From Synergistaceae bacterium (lineage in GTDB: Bacteria; Synergistota; Synergistia; Synergistales; Aminobacteriaceae), in assembly GCA_017475805.1 (NCBI GenBank), contig JAFVEW010000252.1, positions 1 to 14,248 on the forward strand: a stretch of 14,248 bases of DNA, given 5' to 3'. Position 1 is the first letter of the stretch; each line of letters starts with the position of its first letter. The translations under genes and the position numbers were made by a program. Under the pieces are notes generated by a model that made no database searches, was not told the DNA's origin, and saw only the letters and a list, made by a program, of their open reading frames with translations. Positions 5,499-13,004 of this stretch are shown here, in pieces.

Positions 5499-8180
5499 TC
5501 ATTCCTCCTTTGAACTTGAAATTTTTTCGTAAAGATTCATCAGCGCGCTCACGATTTCTTCTTCCGAAATATTTTTGTCGAAACCGTAAGCCTCGCAGAC
5601 CGCCGCGTCATTAGCCTTGTGGGCTTTCAATAACTCTTCGGGCATCGTCAAAGGGTCGTATAAATCCGCAAGCGAACTTTCGGGGAATTTTTCACGGGCT
5701 TCGAGAATTTTTTTCGCGGCCGATTCGATTTTTGAAACTGACTTCTGGACACCGTGTCCAAAAGTCGGCCACGGGAAATTGTTATAAACGATGTCTTTCG
5801 AGTAGCGGTAATCGCTTTTTAACCGTCCTCCGACAGCCCTCATCCAAGCCATGTGAATGCTCGAAGTTAAAACTCCGAAATGATAGAGCGTCGCGTCAGG
5901 GATTGTCTGAATCTGATTCGTCGGAATTACGTCAGAGTTCAGATAAGCCATCGGAATATATTTTCGGTTTTCAGAAGAAACCATCGGCAACGCGATATAT
6001 TTTTCAGGGTTGTTCGTATCCCTGAAAGTGGTCGGCGTCTCGGCTAATTTCTGAGTCCCCTTGTCTTTCATGTTGAGGCGGTTATCACGGCACAATTTAA
6101 CTCTCTCAACGACTTTTGAATTTTTATGAATCTCATTCGGGGGAACGCCGACTAACAATAAGACATAGCGTTTTTCATTGTGCAACAGCTCGCGTCCGCC
6201 CATAAGCCGTTTTATGTGCGGAAAATTCCCAAAGAGCGGCAAGTCTCCGGCTTCAATTTTCAAAGCATCGCCGTCTAACGGAACATTCCCATTTTTCATG
6301 GCAGGGACATCGCATAAAGGCTTTGACCTTATTCCTATGAAAACATCGGGCGCGTCTGTCAAATAGCCGTTAATATGCTGAACACAGTTCGGTCGGTTTT
6401 CAGAATCAAAAATTATTTTTCTGCTCCGTTCAACGCAACTGAAACCGATGATTACGCAATGGACTGCGGCTTTATCTTTCGCTTCGCTGAGCCATCGGAA
6501 TGTTTTATAAGCGAAGTTAATGAAAATTTTTTTGTCGTTAAGCAGAGGTTTCCACAAAGGCGCAACCTGTTCGCCCTGAGTTACTGAATTTGTCGAAACT
6601 AACGCGCACTCGACATTCGTCCCTTGAATGTAATCAGCGGCGATCATGTACCAGCAAGCCACGTAGTCAATATCCTTATAATCAAAGAATTGTCTGACTT
6701 CCTTATGCTGCTCCTCTGAACAATAGCGTCTTCCCACGAACGGCGGATTGCCCATAATGAAATTCAAGTCTTCGGGCTTAACGACTTCGCGCCAGTCAAT
6801 TTTTAAGGCGTTGGCTTCAACGATGTTGTTGAACGATTTTAACGGCAAAAATTCATCAATGTTCTGGACGATTCTTTTCGTCTCGTTCCACATCTGAGCC
6901 TCCGCAATCCATAGCGCGGTCTTAGCAACGGAAACGGCAAAATCGTTAATTTCAATTCCGAAAAACTGCGAAATTTTTACCTGAATCGGCGAAAAATCCC
7001 CCGAAGCAAAATTTATCTGCTGTTTCGTGAGTTCAAGAAGAACTTTATTTTCGAGCCTCCGCAATGACAAATAAGTTTCCGTCAGAAAGTTCCCTGAACC
7101 GCAAGCAGGGTCAAGAAATTTCAGCGAACTCAATTTTTTCTGGAACGCATTTAATTTTCGCGTCCTTGAACTTCCCGCGGGCATATTAAAAATTTCTTCA
7201 AATTCAGAGTTCAGAGCGTCTAAAAATAAAGGCTCAATGACCCTGTGAATATTCTCGATGCTCGTGTAGTGCATTCCGCCGAATCTCCGCGTTTCGGGAT
7301 TCAAAGTCGATTCAAAAACCGCGCCGAAAATCGTGGGGCTTATGCTGCTCCAGTCGAAGCCCTCGGACATTTCGCCCAAAATTATTTCGAGAGGCTCGCC
7401 GTCAAGCTGCGGAATTTCGATATTTTTTTCCTCGAACAAGCCGCCGTTGACATACGGAAAATTTTTCAAGTCCTCATCAAGATACGGGTCGCGCTTTTCA
7501 GCTTCCTGCGACAGAACCTCGAACAGGTCCATCAAAGCCCTGCGCGGATTGCTCTGCTTTTTCAGAAAATCATGAAACTGATTTTTCGAGAATAATTCAG
7601 AATCTTCTGCGTAAAGCATGAAAACTATCCTGACGCAGAGGATATTGAGGCTTCTCAAAGAATCTTTGCTGTCGGAATTTTTATAACGTTTTTTGAGTGC
7701 GTCATAAAGCTTCCCGACAAGCGCGCCTGCCCTGACCGAAATTTCTTCCTCGCGGATTTCTTTCGGAGTCGCGGCATTCGGGTCGGCGATAAATAAAAAC
7801 TTGCGCCATTCACGTTCAAGATTTTCGAGCCTGATAATTTCGGGGTCAGCTTTCGGGCGTTCCATATCGTGAACGTGAAATTCCTGAAAATTGCACGTAA
7901 TAATCCAGCGGGCGCGTTCAGAATCGGGCAGCCAGTCCGAATATCTCTTAGCCTGTTCAAACGGTGTCATTAACGAGCCGTCAGACTGTTTCGCGGACTT
8001 AACGTCAATAAAACTTTTATGTTCAAGCTCCACGCGCTTCTCAAAATCAATCAATTCTGTCGGGTTATCGACTCCGCAAACTTCACGGAGAAACTCAATC
8101 CAGAATTTTTGAGTATCGCTTTTTTCATCGCCGCGATTTTTCCAGCGTTCAATAAAATTTTTCAAATTCTCACCTTTCAT
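5499..8180 (-). CDS. MmeI/PglX-like adenine-specific DNA methyltransferase, nuclease segment apparently shortened
   Basis: The 893-residue protein matches the single-chain type IIL (MmeI-like) enzymes and related lone N6-adenine methyltransferases. N-terminal domain: residues 1-110, including QSDGSLMTPFEQAKRYSDWL and ARWIITCNFQEFHVHDM. A helical spacer follows (about 140-350). The methyltransferase has SAM motif I DPACGSGNF (357-365) and catalytic motif IV NPPF (478-481). The rest fits a target-recognition domain (HFGVLTSSIHMAWMRAVGGR) and a helical tail. Relatives usually have an E-x-K strand just before QSDGS; here the text jumps from FIDVKSAK to it, so nuclease activity is doubtful. The ATG lies one base after the rep stop (TGA-A-ATG) with an AAGGAGG inside the rep end, so the two are cotranscribed and coupled. 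It may protect the element's DNA or act in defence. Confidence 0.88.
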   Translation of the reverse strand: MKGENLKNFIERWKNRGDEKSDTQKFWIEFLREVCGVDNPTELIDFEKRVELEHKSFIDVKSAKQSDGSLMTPFEQAKRYSDWLPDSERARWIITCNFQEFHVHDMERPKADPEIIRLENLEREWRKFLFIADPNAATPKEIREEEISVRAGALVGKLYDALKKRYKNSDSKDSLRSLNILCVRIVFMLYAEDSELFSKNQFHDFLKKQSNPRRALMDLFEVLSQEAEKRDPYLDEDLKNFPYVNGGLFEEKNIEIPQLDGEPLEIILGEMSEGFDWSSISPTIFGAVFESTLNPETRRFGGMHYTSIENIHRVIEPLFLDALNSEFEEIFNMPAGSSRTRKLNAFQKKLSSLKFLDPACGSGNFLTETYLSLRRLENKVLLELTKQQINFASGDFSPIQVKISQFFGIEINDFAVSVAKTALWIAEAQMWNETKRIVQNIDEFLPLKSFNNIVEANALKIDWREVVKPEDLNFIMGNPPFVGRRYCSEEQHKEVRQFFDYKDIDYVACWYMIAADYIQGTNVECALVSTNSVTQGEQVAPLWKPLLNDKKIFINFAYKTFRWLSEAKDKAAVHCVIIGFSCVERSRKIIFDSENRPNCVQHINGYLTDAPDVFIGIRSKPLCDVPAMKNGNVPLDGDALKIEAGDLPLFGNFPHIKRLMGGRELLHNEKRYVLLLVGVPPNEIHKNSKVVERVKLCRDNRLNMKDKGTQKLAETPTTFRDTNNPEKYIALPMVSSENRKYIPMAYLNSDVIPTNQIQTIPDATLYHFGVLTSSIHMAWMRAVGGRLKSDYRYSKDIVYNNFPWPTFGHGVQKSVSKIESAAKKILEAREKFPESSLADLYDPLTMPEELLKAHKANDAAVCEAYGFDKNISEEEIVSALMNLYEKISSSKEE

Positions 8181-8181
8181 T

Positions 8182-11100
8182 TCAACAACAACCTCCTTTC
8201 AGATCCAATTTTCCGCATTGCCATCTTCCCAAAAATCGGGGTGGCGGACGTGCCAAAAACACGAAAAACGGGGGGCGCGTTTTATAAAAACCATATCTCC
8301 GACTTCCAGCCGCTTCTTTCTCGAAGAAAACAAACCATGTCGAACTGAACTTTTCATTTACCTCCAGTCCGACTCCCTGAGTCATAAGCCGATCGAAATT
8401 CTCCAGCCAGCCCCGTTGATTCCGTATAAAACTTTCTAAGACTTCCCCTAAAATCTCAGAGGAGTCATTTTCCATAAACTCACTATAGGAATAATAGTAC
8501 TCTCTCTCATCAATCCCCCTCATAATATAAGGAAATTTTCTGCCACTCAATATAAATTCAGTATCTATCGGCGTTTTTGTGGCAAAATTCGCGGCGAAAT
8601 TTTTGAGAAAAACTTTCAAAATCATGATACGCATTTTTACGGAGAGAGCCGTTAAATTTTCATTTTCCGACTCTTCCATTTTTGCCGATTCGAGGGCAAG
8701 GGCTTCACGGGCTTTCTGCTTATGGCGGTACCAAGTCCGTTCTGATTTTCCTTCGTCTTTCCAAGGCTTGAGGATTCTGAGCGGGATTTTTTTCGGCTTC
8801 TTTTCCTTTTTCGGGAAGTATCTCAGGACTTCAAGTTCAGCCTGTTCCGAAACCGTAATGCCCAATGCTTCGATAATGGTTTCGGTTTTAGCCTTATATA
8901 ATTCCTCGTGCCTTGTGAATTTATTTCTCAGCGTCCCGAAAAGAGCCGCGTAAGTCTCGATTTTGAACTGCGTCCCGTTCTTATTGATCAATTCGACCAT
9001 TAGGGCGTCAAATTCTTTGCAGCCGCTGATTAACCCTGCCTGTGCCGCGCAGACCAAAGCCCAAAAGACGCTAAGTTCACGATGACCCTGCGGAACTTCG
9101 CCACGTGAATCTGCCCTGCGTTCCATTAACTTCACGATGTCAGCGTAACGCCGTGCCGCCTGTCTCGCGAATGAACCCGTGCGTTTTTTCGGCGCGATTT
9201 TGAATGACGCGAGATTTTTAATGTCGCGTTCAGCCTTAGCCTTTGCTTTTTCTGCGGCTTTTTTCTTTTTATATTTCCTGACTTCGGGCTGTGAGAATCT
9301 CAAAACGCGGTTCGCAAGGTCATCGAATTTATATTTCGCGTTGAATTTCAGAATTTCTGCTTTTTCATTCAAAAATTCATCAACGGGCATAAACGCTGAA
9401 AATTCCTGATATTCAGAATTATCCCTCGCGCCCCAGTCCGCGAAATGATAATTTATTATTTCCTGCGTCCTCTGCCAGCGCGAGAGGGCTTTGCCGGGCA
9501 GACAATCAGAATATTTCCAGACTGCTATCAGTTTCCCGTTCAAGGCTATTATCGCGTTGGGAATTTGGAATCCAAAGCCGCTCCAGTATTCAGCACAACG
9601 GGCTTTAATTTTTTCTGATTTTTCTTTGAGGTTCGCGTCCGAAACTTTTTCAGCCGACAGGACGGCATAATTACAGTAGATTCTCTGAATCGCGTTTAAT
9701 TCAGCCCCGTTAATTTCCGCGATCGAACTGCTCGAAGCACGGAAATTAACTGACGGCGAATTTTCCGATTTTAATTTCGATTTCGGCGCAGATTTTTCGA
9801 TTTTTTCAATTTCAGAGTCTTCGCCGACATCACCATAGCCGGGAATTTTGAAAATTATTTCTGCGAACTCTTCAAAATCGTAGCGTTCAGAATTTGAATA
9901 AACGACCCTGACATCGCGGTCAATGGTTTCGGGCTTGCTGTTCTTTGTTCCCGGAACTCTCAAAACTCTCGCAGCGTCTTTTGCCTGAGAGTCAGCTCCG
10001 AAACTTTCAAAAATTTTCCAGAGCCGTCTCTGAAGCCTCGTCCAGCGTGGCAATTTTTCGCGCGTTACGGCTTCTTTATAGAGCCATTTGACGTGAAGCC
10101 CGTTGCCGCTGAAAACGATTACGCCTGGCAAGGGAATTTCTTTCGAGCGGCATTCTTCAAGTATTAAATTTGCCCATTCTTCGGGCGTTAAATCTTTCTG
10201 TTCCGTTGCGAATTTCCCGTCGATGTCAAGGAAACTCAGGCTCAACGAAGCAACGTTGTCTTCTTTTCTGCTTCGGTCGCTTAAAAATTCCGCCTGAGAA
10301 ACGTAAATATTTTTATCGTAAAAATCAGGCTCAGACCATAAACGCAATAATTCCTGCCATAAATCTTTTGCCTTAACGAAGGTTTGTCCCCAAGATTCTT
10401 TTTCGCTCTTGAAACTCAGACAGACGTATTTATCGCTTGCAGGGTGAATCTCCAAAACGTCCTGATAAACCTGATCGAGAAATTTTTTTTGCCTCTCTGC
10501 AAATTCCCTGAACTCAGCTTGTCGTTCCGCTTTTTCTTGTTTCTTTTTCAATTTTGAATCTGCCGAGTTCGATTTTTTGATTTTAGGCTTCGACGCGGAT
10601 TTTTTAATTTTCGCGTCCGTTCCGTCAGTTTCATCACAGAATTTCAAAAATTCTTCGTTGTCTTTCTGAAAATTCTTTAATTTGTTTTCAAGATTCGGGC
10701 GTTCGATTTTTTCCTGATTTTTAATTTTTTCACGGACATAAGCGAGTCCCGATTTAATTTTTTCGGGAGTCGTTTTTTCAGCGTCATAAAGAACTCTAAC
10801 GGGCGCGTCCGCATGGGTGTTGAACGTTCCAGGCACTCTCAAAAGGGTCAGGGCGTGTTTTTTCTTCGGGTTCGCTCCGAGATACTTAAAATCTTCGCAT
10901 AACAGGTTCTGAACATCGTTCCAAGCAAGATTAAACGCAAATTCGTTAAAAACGACCTCGCCTTTGCCATTGCGGAAAAGATTTTCAGCTTCGCCTTTTT
11001 CATACGGCTTCTCTAACGCCCACACGAGGGCTAATTCTTCGTGATCGCCCCAAATTATCGGCTCAGGCAGACCGCGCTGACGGCAATGTTCAAGAACAAG

Positions 11101-11565
11101 CTCACTCATCTGTTCTCCCGATAAATTAAAATCGAGATTAAGATTTTCAGCTTCGACAGCTTCATTCAAGTCAAGAATCAGAAAATGGCAAGGCATTGAC
11201 GTAACCCATTTTTCACGCAAAACGGGCTTGCCGTCCTTGTCCTTGATTTTTTCCGAAACTTCGGCGGCTGAAATCCAGTAATCTTTATCAGAATCAACTG
11301 CTCTTTTGACGTTTTCAAGATATAAATCGTTCGTTTCAAGCCAGTAAAAATTATTTTTTTTGTCAGTCTTGCTTAATCTGCCGATTATTTTTTCCTTGAA
11401 ATAAACGTAACTCGCAAAAGATTCATGCCAGTCATGAATCTTTTCAAGGCTTAATTGCCATGCGTCATTCAAAAGGGAAGCGTTTTCAAATTGGCAACGT
11501 GAAATTGAATCGGAATTTTCCGATTTTTCGTTCTGATTTTTTTCTTCATAATCAAGTGTTGCCAA
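8182..11565 (-). CDS. Large primase-like (AEP/RepB-type) replication protein with three related modules
   Basis: The 1127-residue protein is probably the element's replication initiator/primase. The middle module (about 390-556) has the archaeo-eukaryotic primase-like signature: FLDID (445-449), SGNGLHVKW (486-494, with His491) and RVLRVPGTKNSK (533-544). The first module (about 90-260) parallels it with LDLN (131-134), ELALVW (177-182) and LLRVPGTFNT (241-250), but lacks the second Asp and the His. The third (about 628-762) keeps only ALNGKLIAVWKY and RVLRFSQP. Lys-rich linkers separate them. The C-terminus has KPWKDEGKSERTWYRHKQK, a winged-helix-like motif common in plasmid replicases. A TTG start at 11565 is chosen because GGGAGG lies about 10 nt upstream. 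The last 30 residues are Pro/Arg-rich and carry the ribosome site for the methyltransferase. The exact replication role is inferred. Confidence 0.75.
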   Translation of the reverse strand: MATLDYEEKNQNEKSENSDSISRCQFENASLLNDAWQLSLEKIHDWHESFASYVYFKEKIIGRLSKTDKKNNFYWLETNDLYLENVKRAVDSDKDYWISAAEVSEKIKDKDGKPVLREKWVTSMPCHFLILDLNEAVEAENLNLDFNLSGEQMSELVLEHCRQRGLPEPIIWGDHEELALVWALEKPYEKGEAENLFRNGKGEVVFNEFAFNLAWNDVQNLLCEDFKYLGANPKKKHALTLLRVPGTFNTHADAPVRVLYDAEKTTPEKIKSGLAYVREKIKNQEKIERPNLENKLKNFQKDNEEFLKFCDETDGTDAKIKKSASKPKIKKSNSADSKLKKKQEKAERQAEFREFAERQKKFLDQVYQDVLEIHPASDKYVCLSFKSEKESWGQTFVKAKDLWQELLRLWSEPDFYDKNIYVSQAEFLSDRSRKEDNVASLSLSFLDIDGKFATEQKDLTPEEWANLILEECRSKEIPLPGVIVFSGNGLHVKWLYKEAVTREKLPRWTRLQRRLWKIFESFGADSQAKDAARVLRVPGTKNSKPETIDRDVRVVYSNSERYDFEEFAEIIFKIPGYGDVGEDSEIEKIEKSAPKSKLKSENSPSVNFRASSSSIAEINGAELNAIQRIYCNYAVLSAEKVSDANLKEKSEKIKARCAEYWSGFGFQIPNAIIALNGKLIAVWKYSDCLPGKALSRWQRTQEIINYHFADWGARDNSEYQEFSAFMPVDEFLNEKAEILKFNAKYKFDDLANRVLRFSQPEVRKYKKKKAAEKAKAKAERDIKNLASFKIAPKKRTGSFARQAARRYADIVKLMERRADSRGEVPQGHRELSVFWALVCAAQAGLISGCKEFDALMVELINKNGTQFKIETYAALFGTLRNKFTRHEELYKAKTETIIEALGITVSEQAELEVLRYFPKKEKKPKKIPLRILKPWKDEGKSERTWYRHKQKAREALALESAKMEESENENLTALSVKMRIMILKVFLKNFAANFATKTPIDTEFILSGRKFPYIMRGIDEREYYYSYSEFMENDSSEILGEVLESFIRNQRGWLENFDRLMTQGVGLEVNEKFSSTWFVFFEKEAAGSRRYGFYKTRPPFFVFLARPPPRFLGRWQCGKLDLKGGCC

Positions 11566-11650
11566 CAGCTTACGCCTCCCTTCTAAGTTTATTTTTTGCC
11601 TTAGTCGGACGGGGCAGGGGCAATATTTATGAAATTATTTGATTTATCCT

Positions 11651-11679
11651 TTGACCTGTGTTAATGATAATGCTAAAAT
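11651..11679 (+). promoter_or_regulatory. Sigma70 promoter for a plus-strand RNA opposite the rep leader
   Basis: TTGACC (11651-11656), a 17-bp spacer and TAAAAT (11674-11679) give a near-consensus promoter on the strand opposite to xre and rep. No protein gene follows it on this strand, and a strong terminator lies about 125 bp downstream, so it probably drives a small RNA starting near 11686. Confidence 0.6.
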
Positions 11680-11685
11680 AATCGC

Positions 11686-11816
11686 GCTAAAAAGATTAAC
11701 GCAATATTAAAGCACGACTCACTTTAATGGGTGAGAACGAATCAAAAAACAATACGAATATTTCGCTTGTATTGCGCCCCGCCTTAGTGTTCGAAACTAA
11801 GGCGAATTTATTTTTT
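11686..11816 (+). ncRNA. Predicted structured antisense RNA over the rep leader, about 130 nt
   Basis: The interval is bounded by a near-consensus promoter and an intrinsic terminator and has no open frame of note. It can fold into three successive hairpins: CTCAC/GTGAG (11718-11722 with 11731-11735), CAATAC...GTATTG (11750-11755 with 11769-11774) with an inner CGAA/TTCG, and the terminator stem. The xre-rep intergenic region is transcribed on the other strand if rep is read from the xre promoter or from one just upstream, so this RNA would be fully complementary to the rep leader. Antisense RNAs of this size commonly hold down replication-protein synthesis in plasmids (CopA-like control). 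The existence of the transcript is inferred. Confidence 0.5.
11780..11816 (+). terminator. Intrinsic terminator of the predicted antisense RNA
   Basis: A perfect 9-bp stem (CGCCTTAGT at 11780-11788, ACTAAGGCG at 11796-11804) with the loop GTTCGAA is followed by AATTTATTTTTT on the plus strand. On the minus strand the stem is followed by GGGGCGC, not by T, so it works in the plus direction only. Confidence 0.7.
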
Positions 11817-11846
11817 AAGGACAATTTTACTGTTCCGCAATCAAGA

Positions 11847-12083
11847 CTACTGAACATTTTTACTGTCCTCGTTTTCTTCGTCTTCAGCTTTGGGATGCAG
11901 TAACTCAGTTTCAGTTACTCCGAAAAATTCCGCCAGCTTAATTAGACCATCTACAGTTGGCTTACTTTCTCCTTTTTCCCAACGACAGACAGTGGATCTT
12001 TCAGCACCAACAAGACGACCTAAACCAGCCATCGAGAGATTCATTCTCTTACGATAACGTCTGATTCCATCTTTAAGTACCAT
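11847..12083 (-). CDS. Small XRE-family helix-turn-helix regulator
   Basis: The product is a single XRE/Cro-type HTH domain (KDGIRRYRKRMNLSMAGLGR, then GAERSTVCRWEKGESKPTVD and LIKLAEFFGV) with an acidic tail (AEDEENEDSKN). The length of 78 residues is normal for a one-domain repressor. I chose the ATG at 12083 because TAGGTGGA lies five to ten bases before it; an in-frame GTG at 12092 would add three residues but has no well-placed ribosome site. It sits upstream of rep on the same strand with a good promoter that overlaps an inverted repeat, so it probably represses itself and may set rep expression. No other domain is present. Confidence 0.88.
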   Translation of the reverse strand: MVLKDGIRRYRKRMNLSMAGLGRLVGAERSTVCRWEKGESKPTVDGLIKLAEFFGVTETELLHPKAEDEENEDSKNVQ

Positions 12084-12114
12084 AAAATCCACCTACTTTC
12101 ATAAAAATATATCA

Positions 12115-12150
12115 ATGTACGTATTATACATATTGTTGTTATTTTTTCAA
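12115..12150 (-). promoter_or_regulatory. xre promoter with overlapping inverted-repeat operator
   Basis: On the minus strand, TTGAAA (12150-12145), 16 bp and TATAAT (12128-12123) form a good sigma70 promoter about 40 bp before the xre start. The -10 lies inside the inverted repeat ATGTA (12115-12119) / TACAT (12127-12131). An XRE dimer bound there would block RNA polymerase, so autorepression is likely. Confidence 0.65.
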
Positions 12151-12166
12151 CGCATCGACAATTATA

Positions 12167-12745
12167 TCATAGCATCTGATACATGAAAATACATTTGCTG
12201 TCATATCGAGGCTTTAATCTTCTGTGCAATTCATCTTCTTGTTCAGCAGGAAGCCTGTTAAAGCCATATCCGCCGTACTGCTTTATAAGCCCATCAAACG
12301 GCAACGCGAAAATATATATTATTTTTACTCCGACAAGTGCGGCAATATTTTTTACGAACGGCTTTATAAAATCAGTGAAAATTGTAAAACCTATGCCTTG
12401 TAGCTTAGGGTGCTTACTTACATAGGCATTATTTACAGCAAAATTTGCCAACTCTATTCCGGGAAGCGTATCAAAGTCAGCCGCCGCGCCTGTACCTCCC
12501 TCATTGAATGAAATCAGACCAGCTTTCAATGAAAAATATCCGACAAATTCTGAAGAATTATTATCCCTGACAAAATAAGTTCTCATAATTCCGCTGTTTT
12601 CATCATTAACAGCAGCATTTTTAAGATAATCAGCAAGCCCCTCGCCACGAACATCTTTTACGGAAAAATTCTGAATATCTTGAATGTCGTTTTTTGATGC
12701 TCCAAGATGTTCGCAATAAAAAGTATCGTTTTTAAGCATTGGCAT
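12167..12745 (-). CDS. GNAT-family N-acetyltransferase
   Basis: The 192-residue protein is a GNAT acetyltransferase. Beta strands 2-4 are seen in GIMRTYFVRD and SEFVGYFSLKAGLISF. The acetyl-CoA-binding turn is KLQGIGF (114-120, matching Q/R-x-x-G-x-G), and the C-terminus has KIIYIFALPF and YGGYGFNRL, the usual last strands. The IELANFAVN stretch before the binding loop is typical of a GNAT group in mobile elements of anaerobes. The start at 12745 has GGAG seven bases upstream and overlaps the preceding small gene by 14 nt, so the two are probably made together. The substrate is unknown. Several tRNA-acetylating toxins are GNAT proteins paired with a small upstream gene, so a toxin role is possible but not shown. 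Confidence 0.85.
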   Translation of the reverse strand: MPMLKNDTFYCEHLGASKNDIQDIQNFSVKDVRGEGLADYLKNAAVNDENSGIMRTYFVRDNNSSEFVGYFSLKAGLISFNEGGTGAAADFDTLPGIELANFAVNNAYVSKHPKLQGIGFTIFTDFIKPFVKNIAALVGVKIIYIFALPFDGLIKQYGGYGFNRLPAEQEDELHRRLKPRYDSKCIFMYQML

Positions 12746-12938
12746 TTGCAGTCTCCACAGCCATTTCTTCTTTTCTTATTTTAAGCATTTCGGCAACTAA
12801 GCGCGCACTCTCAGCTTTCATTTTCTCATCATCAACAGGCGGCGTATTCAAAATATGCTTGAATATCGCTCTTCCCAAGTCTGGCGGAAGATTTGTCATG
12901 CAAGGTCTCCCATATCTGCGACTGTCAATTACACTCAT
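12732..12938 (-). CDS. Small unknown protein overlapping the GNAT gene, 68 residues
   Basis: I do not recognise this family. The frame is longer upstream, but the ATG at 12938 has AGGGGTG about 7 nt before it, making MSVIDSRRYGRPCMTNL the likely N-terminus. The product has a short, possibly basic lead, an LPPDLGRAIFKHILNTPP segment and a charged amphipathic helix (EKMKAESARLVAEMLKIRKE). No transmembrane segment, signal peptide or clear RHH/HTH is visible. The 14-nt overlap with the GNAT gene suggests coupled synthesis, as in toxin-antitoxin pairs where the antitoxin comes first. A structural or regulatory partner of the acetyltransferase is the plain alternative. Confidence 0.6.
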   Translation of the reverse strand: MSVIDSRRYGRPCMTNLPPDLGRAIFKHILNTPPVDDEKMKAESARLVAEMLKIRKEEMAVETANANA

Positions 12939-12975
12939 TCTTTTCACCCCTAAATTAAGTTTTGAATTTTTGAAA

Positions 12976-13004
12976 ATTATAACTGAATCACGCCGCTTTT
13001 TCAT
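12976..13004 (-). promoter_or_regulatory. Promoter for the small protein-GNAT pair
   Basis: On the minus strand ATGAAA (13004-12999), 17 bp and TATAAT (12981-12976) form a plausible sigma70 promoter. It overlaps the end of the coupling-protein gene and lies about 40 bp before the 68-residue gene, so the pair could be expressed independently of the transfer genes. Confidence 0.45.

Noticed and set aside
5467..5502. An 11-codon minus-strand frame (MSKKDSKILIL) whose ATG overlaps the methyltransferase stop as ATGA
   Set aside because: AAGGAGG is almost in contact with the ATG, too close for normal initiation, and the frame ends at once. It is at most a remnant of a former downstream gene.
7655..7960. 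101-residue minus-strand frame inside the methyltransferase gene
   Set aside because: It lies wholly in another frame of a well-supported gene, with no ribosome site or family features; the same holds for the plus-strand frames across 5700-10400.
8185..8290. Pro/Arg-rich end of the replication protein as a sign of a frameshift
   Set aside because: A C-run near 8270 could slip, but the frame ends exactly where the methyltransferase ribosome site and start need it, so the present end is probably genuine.
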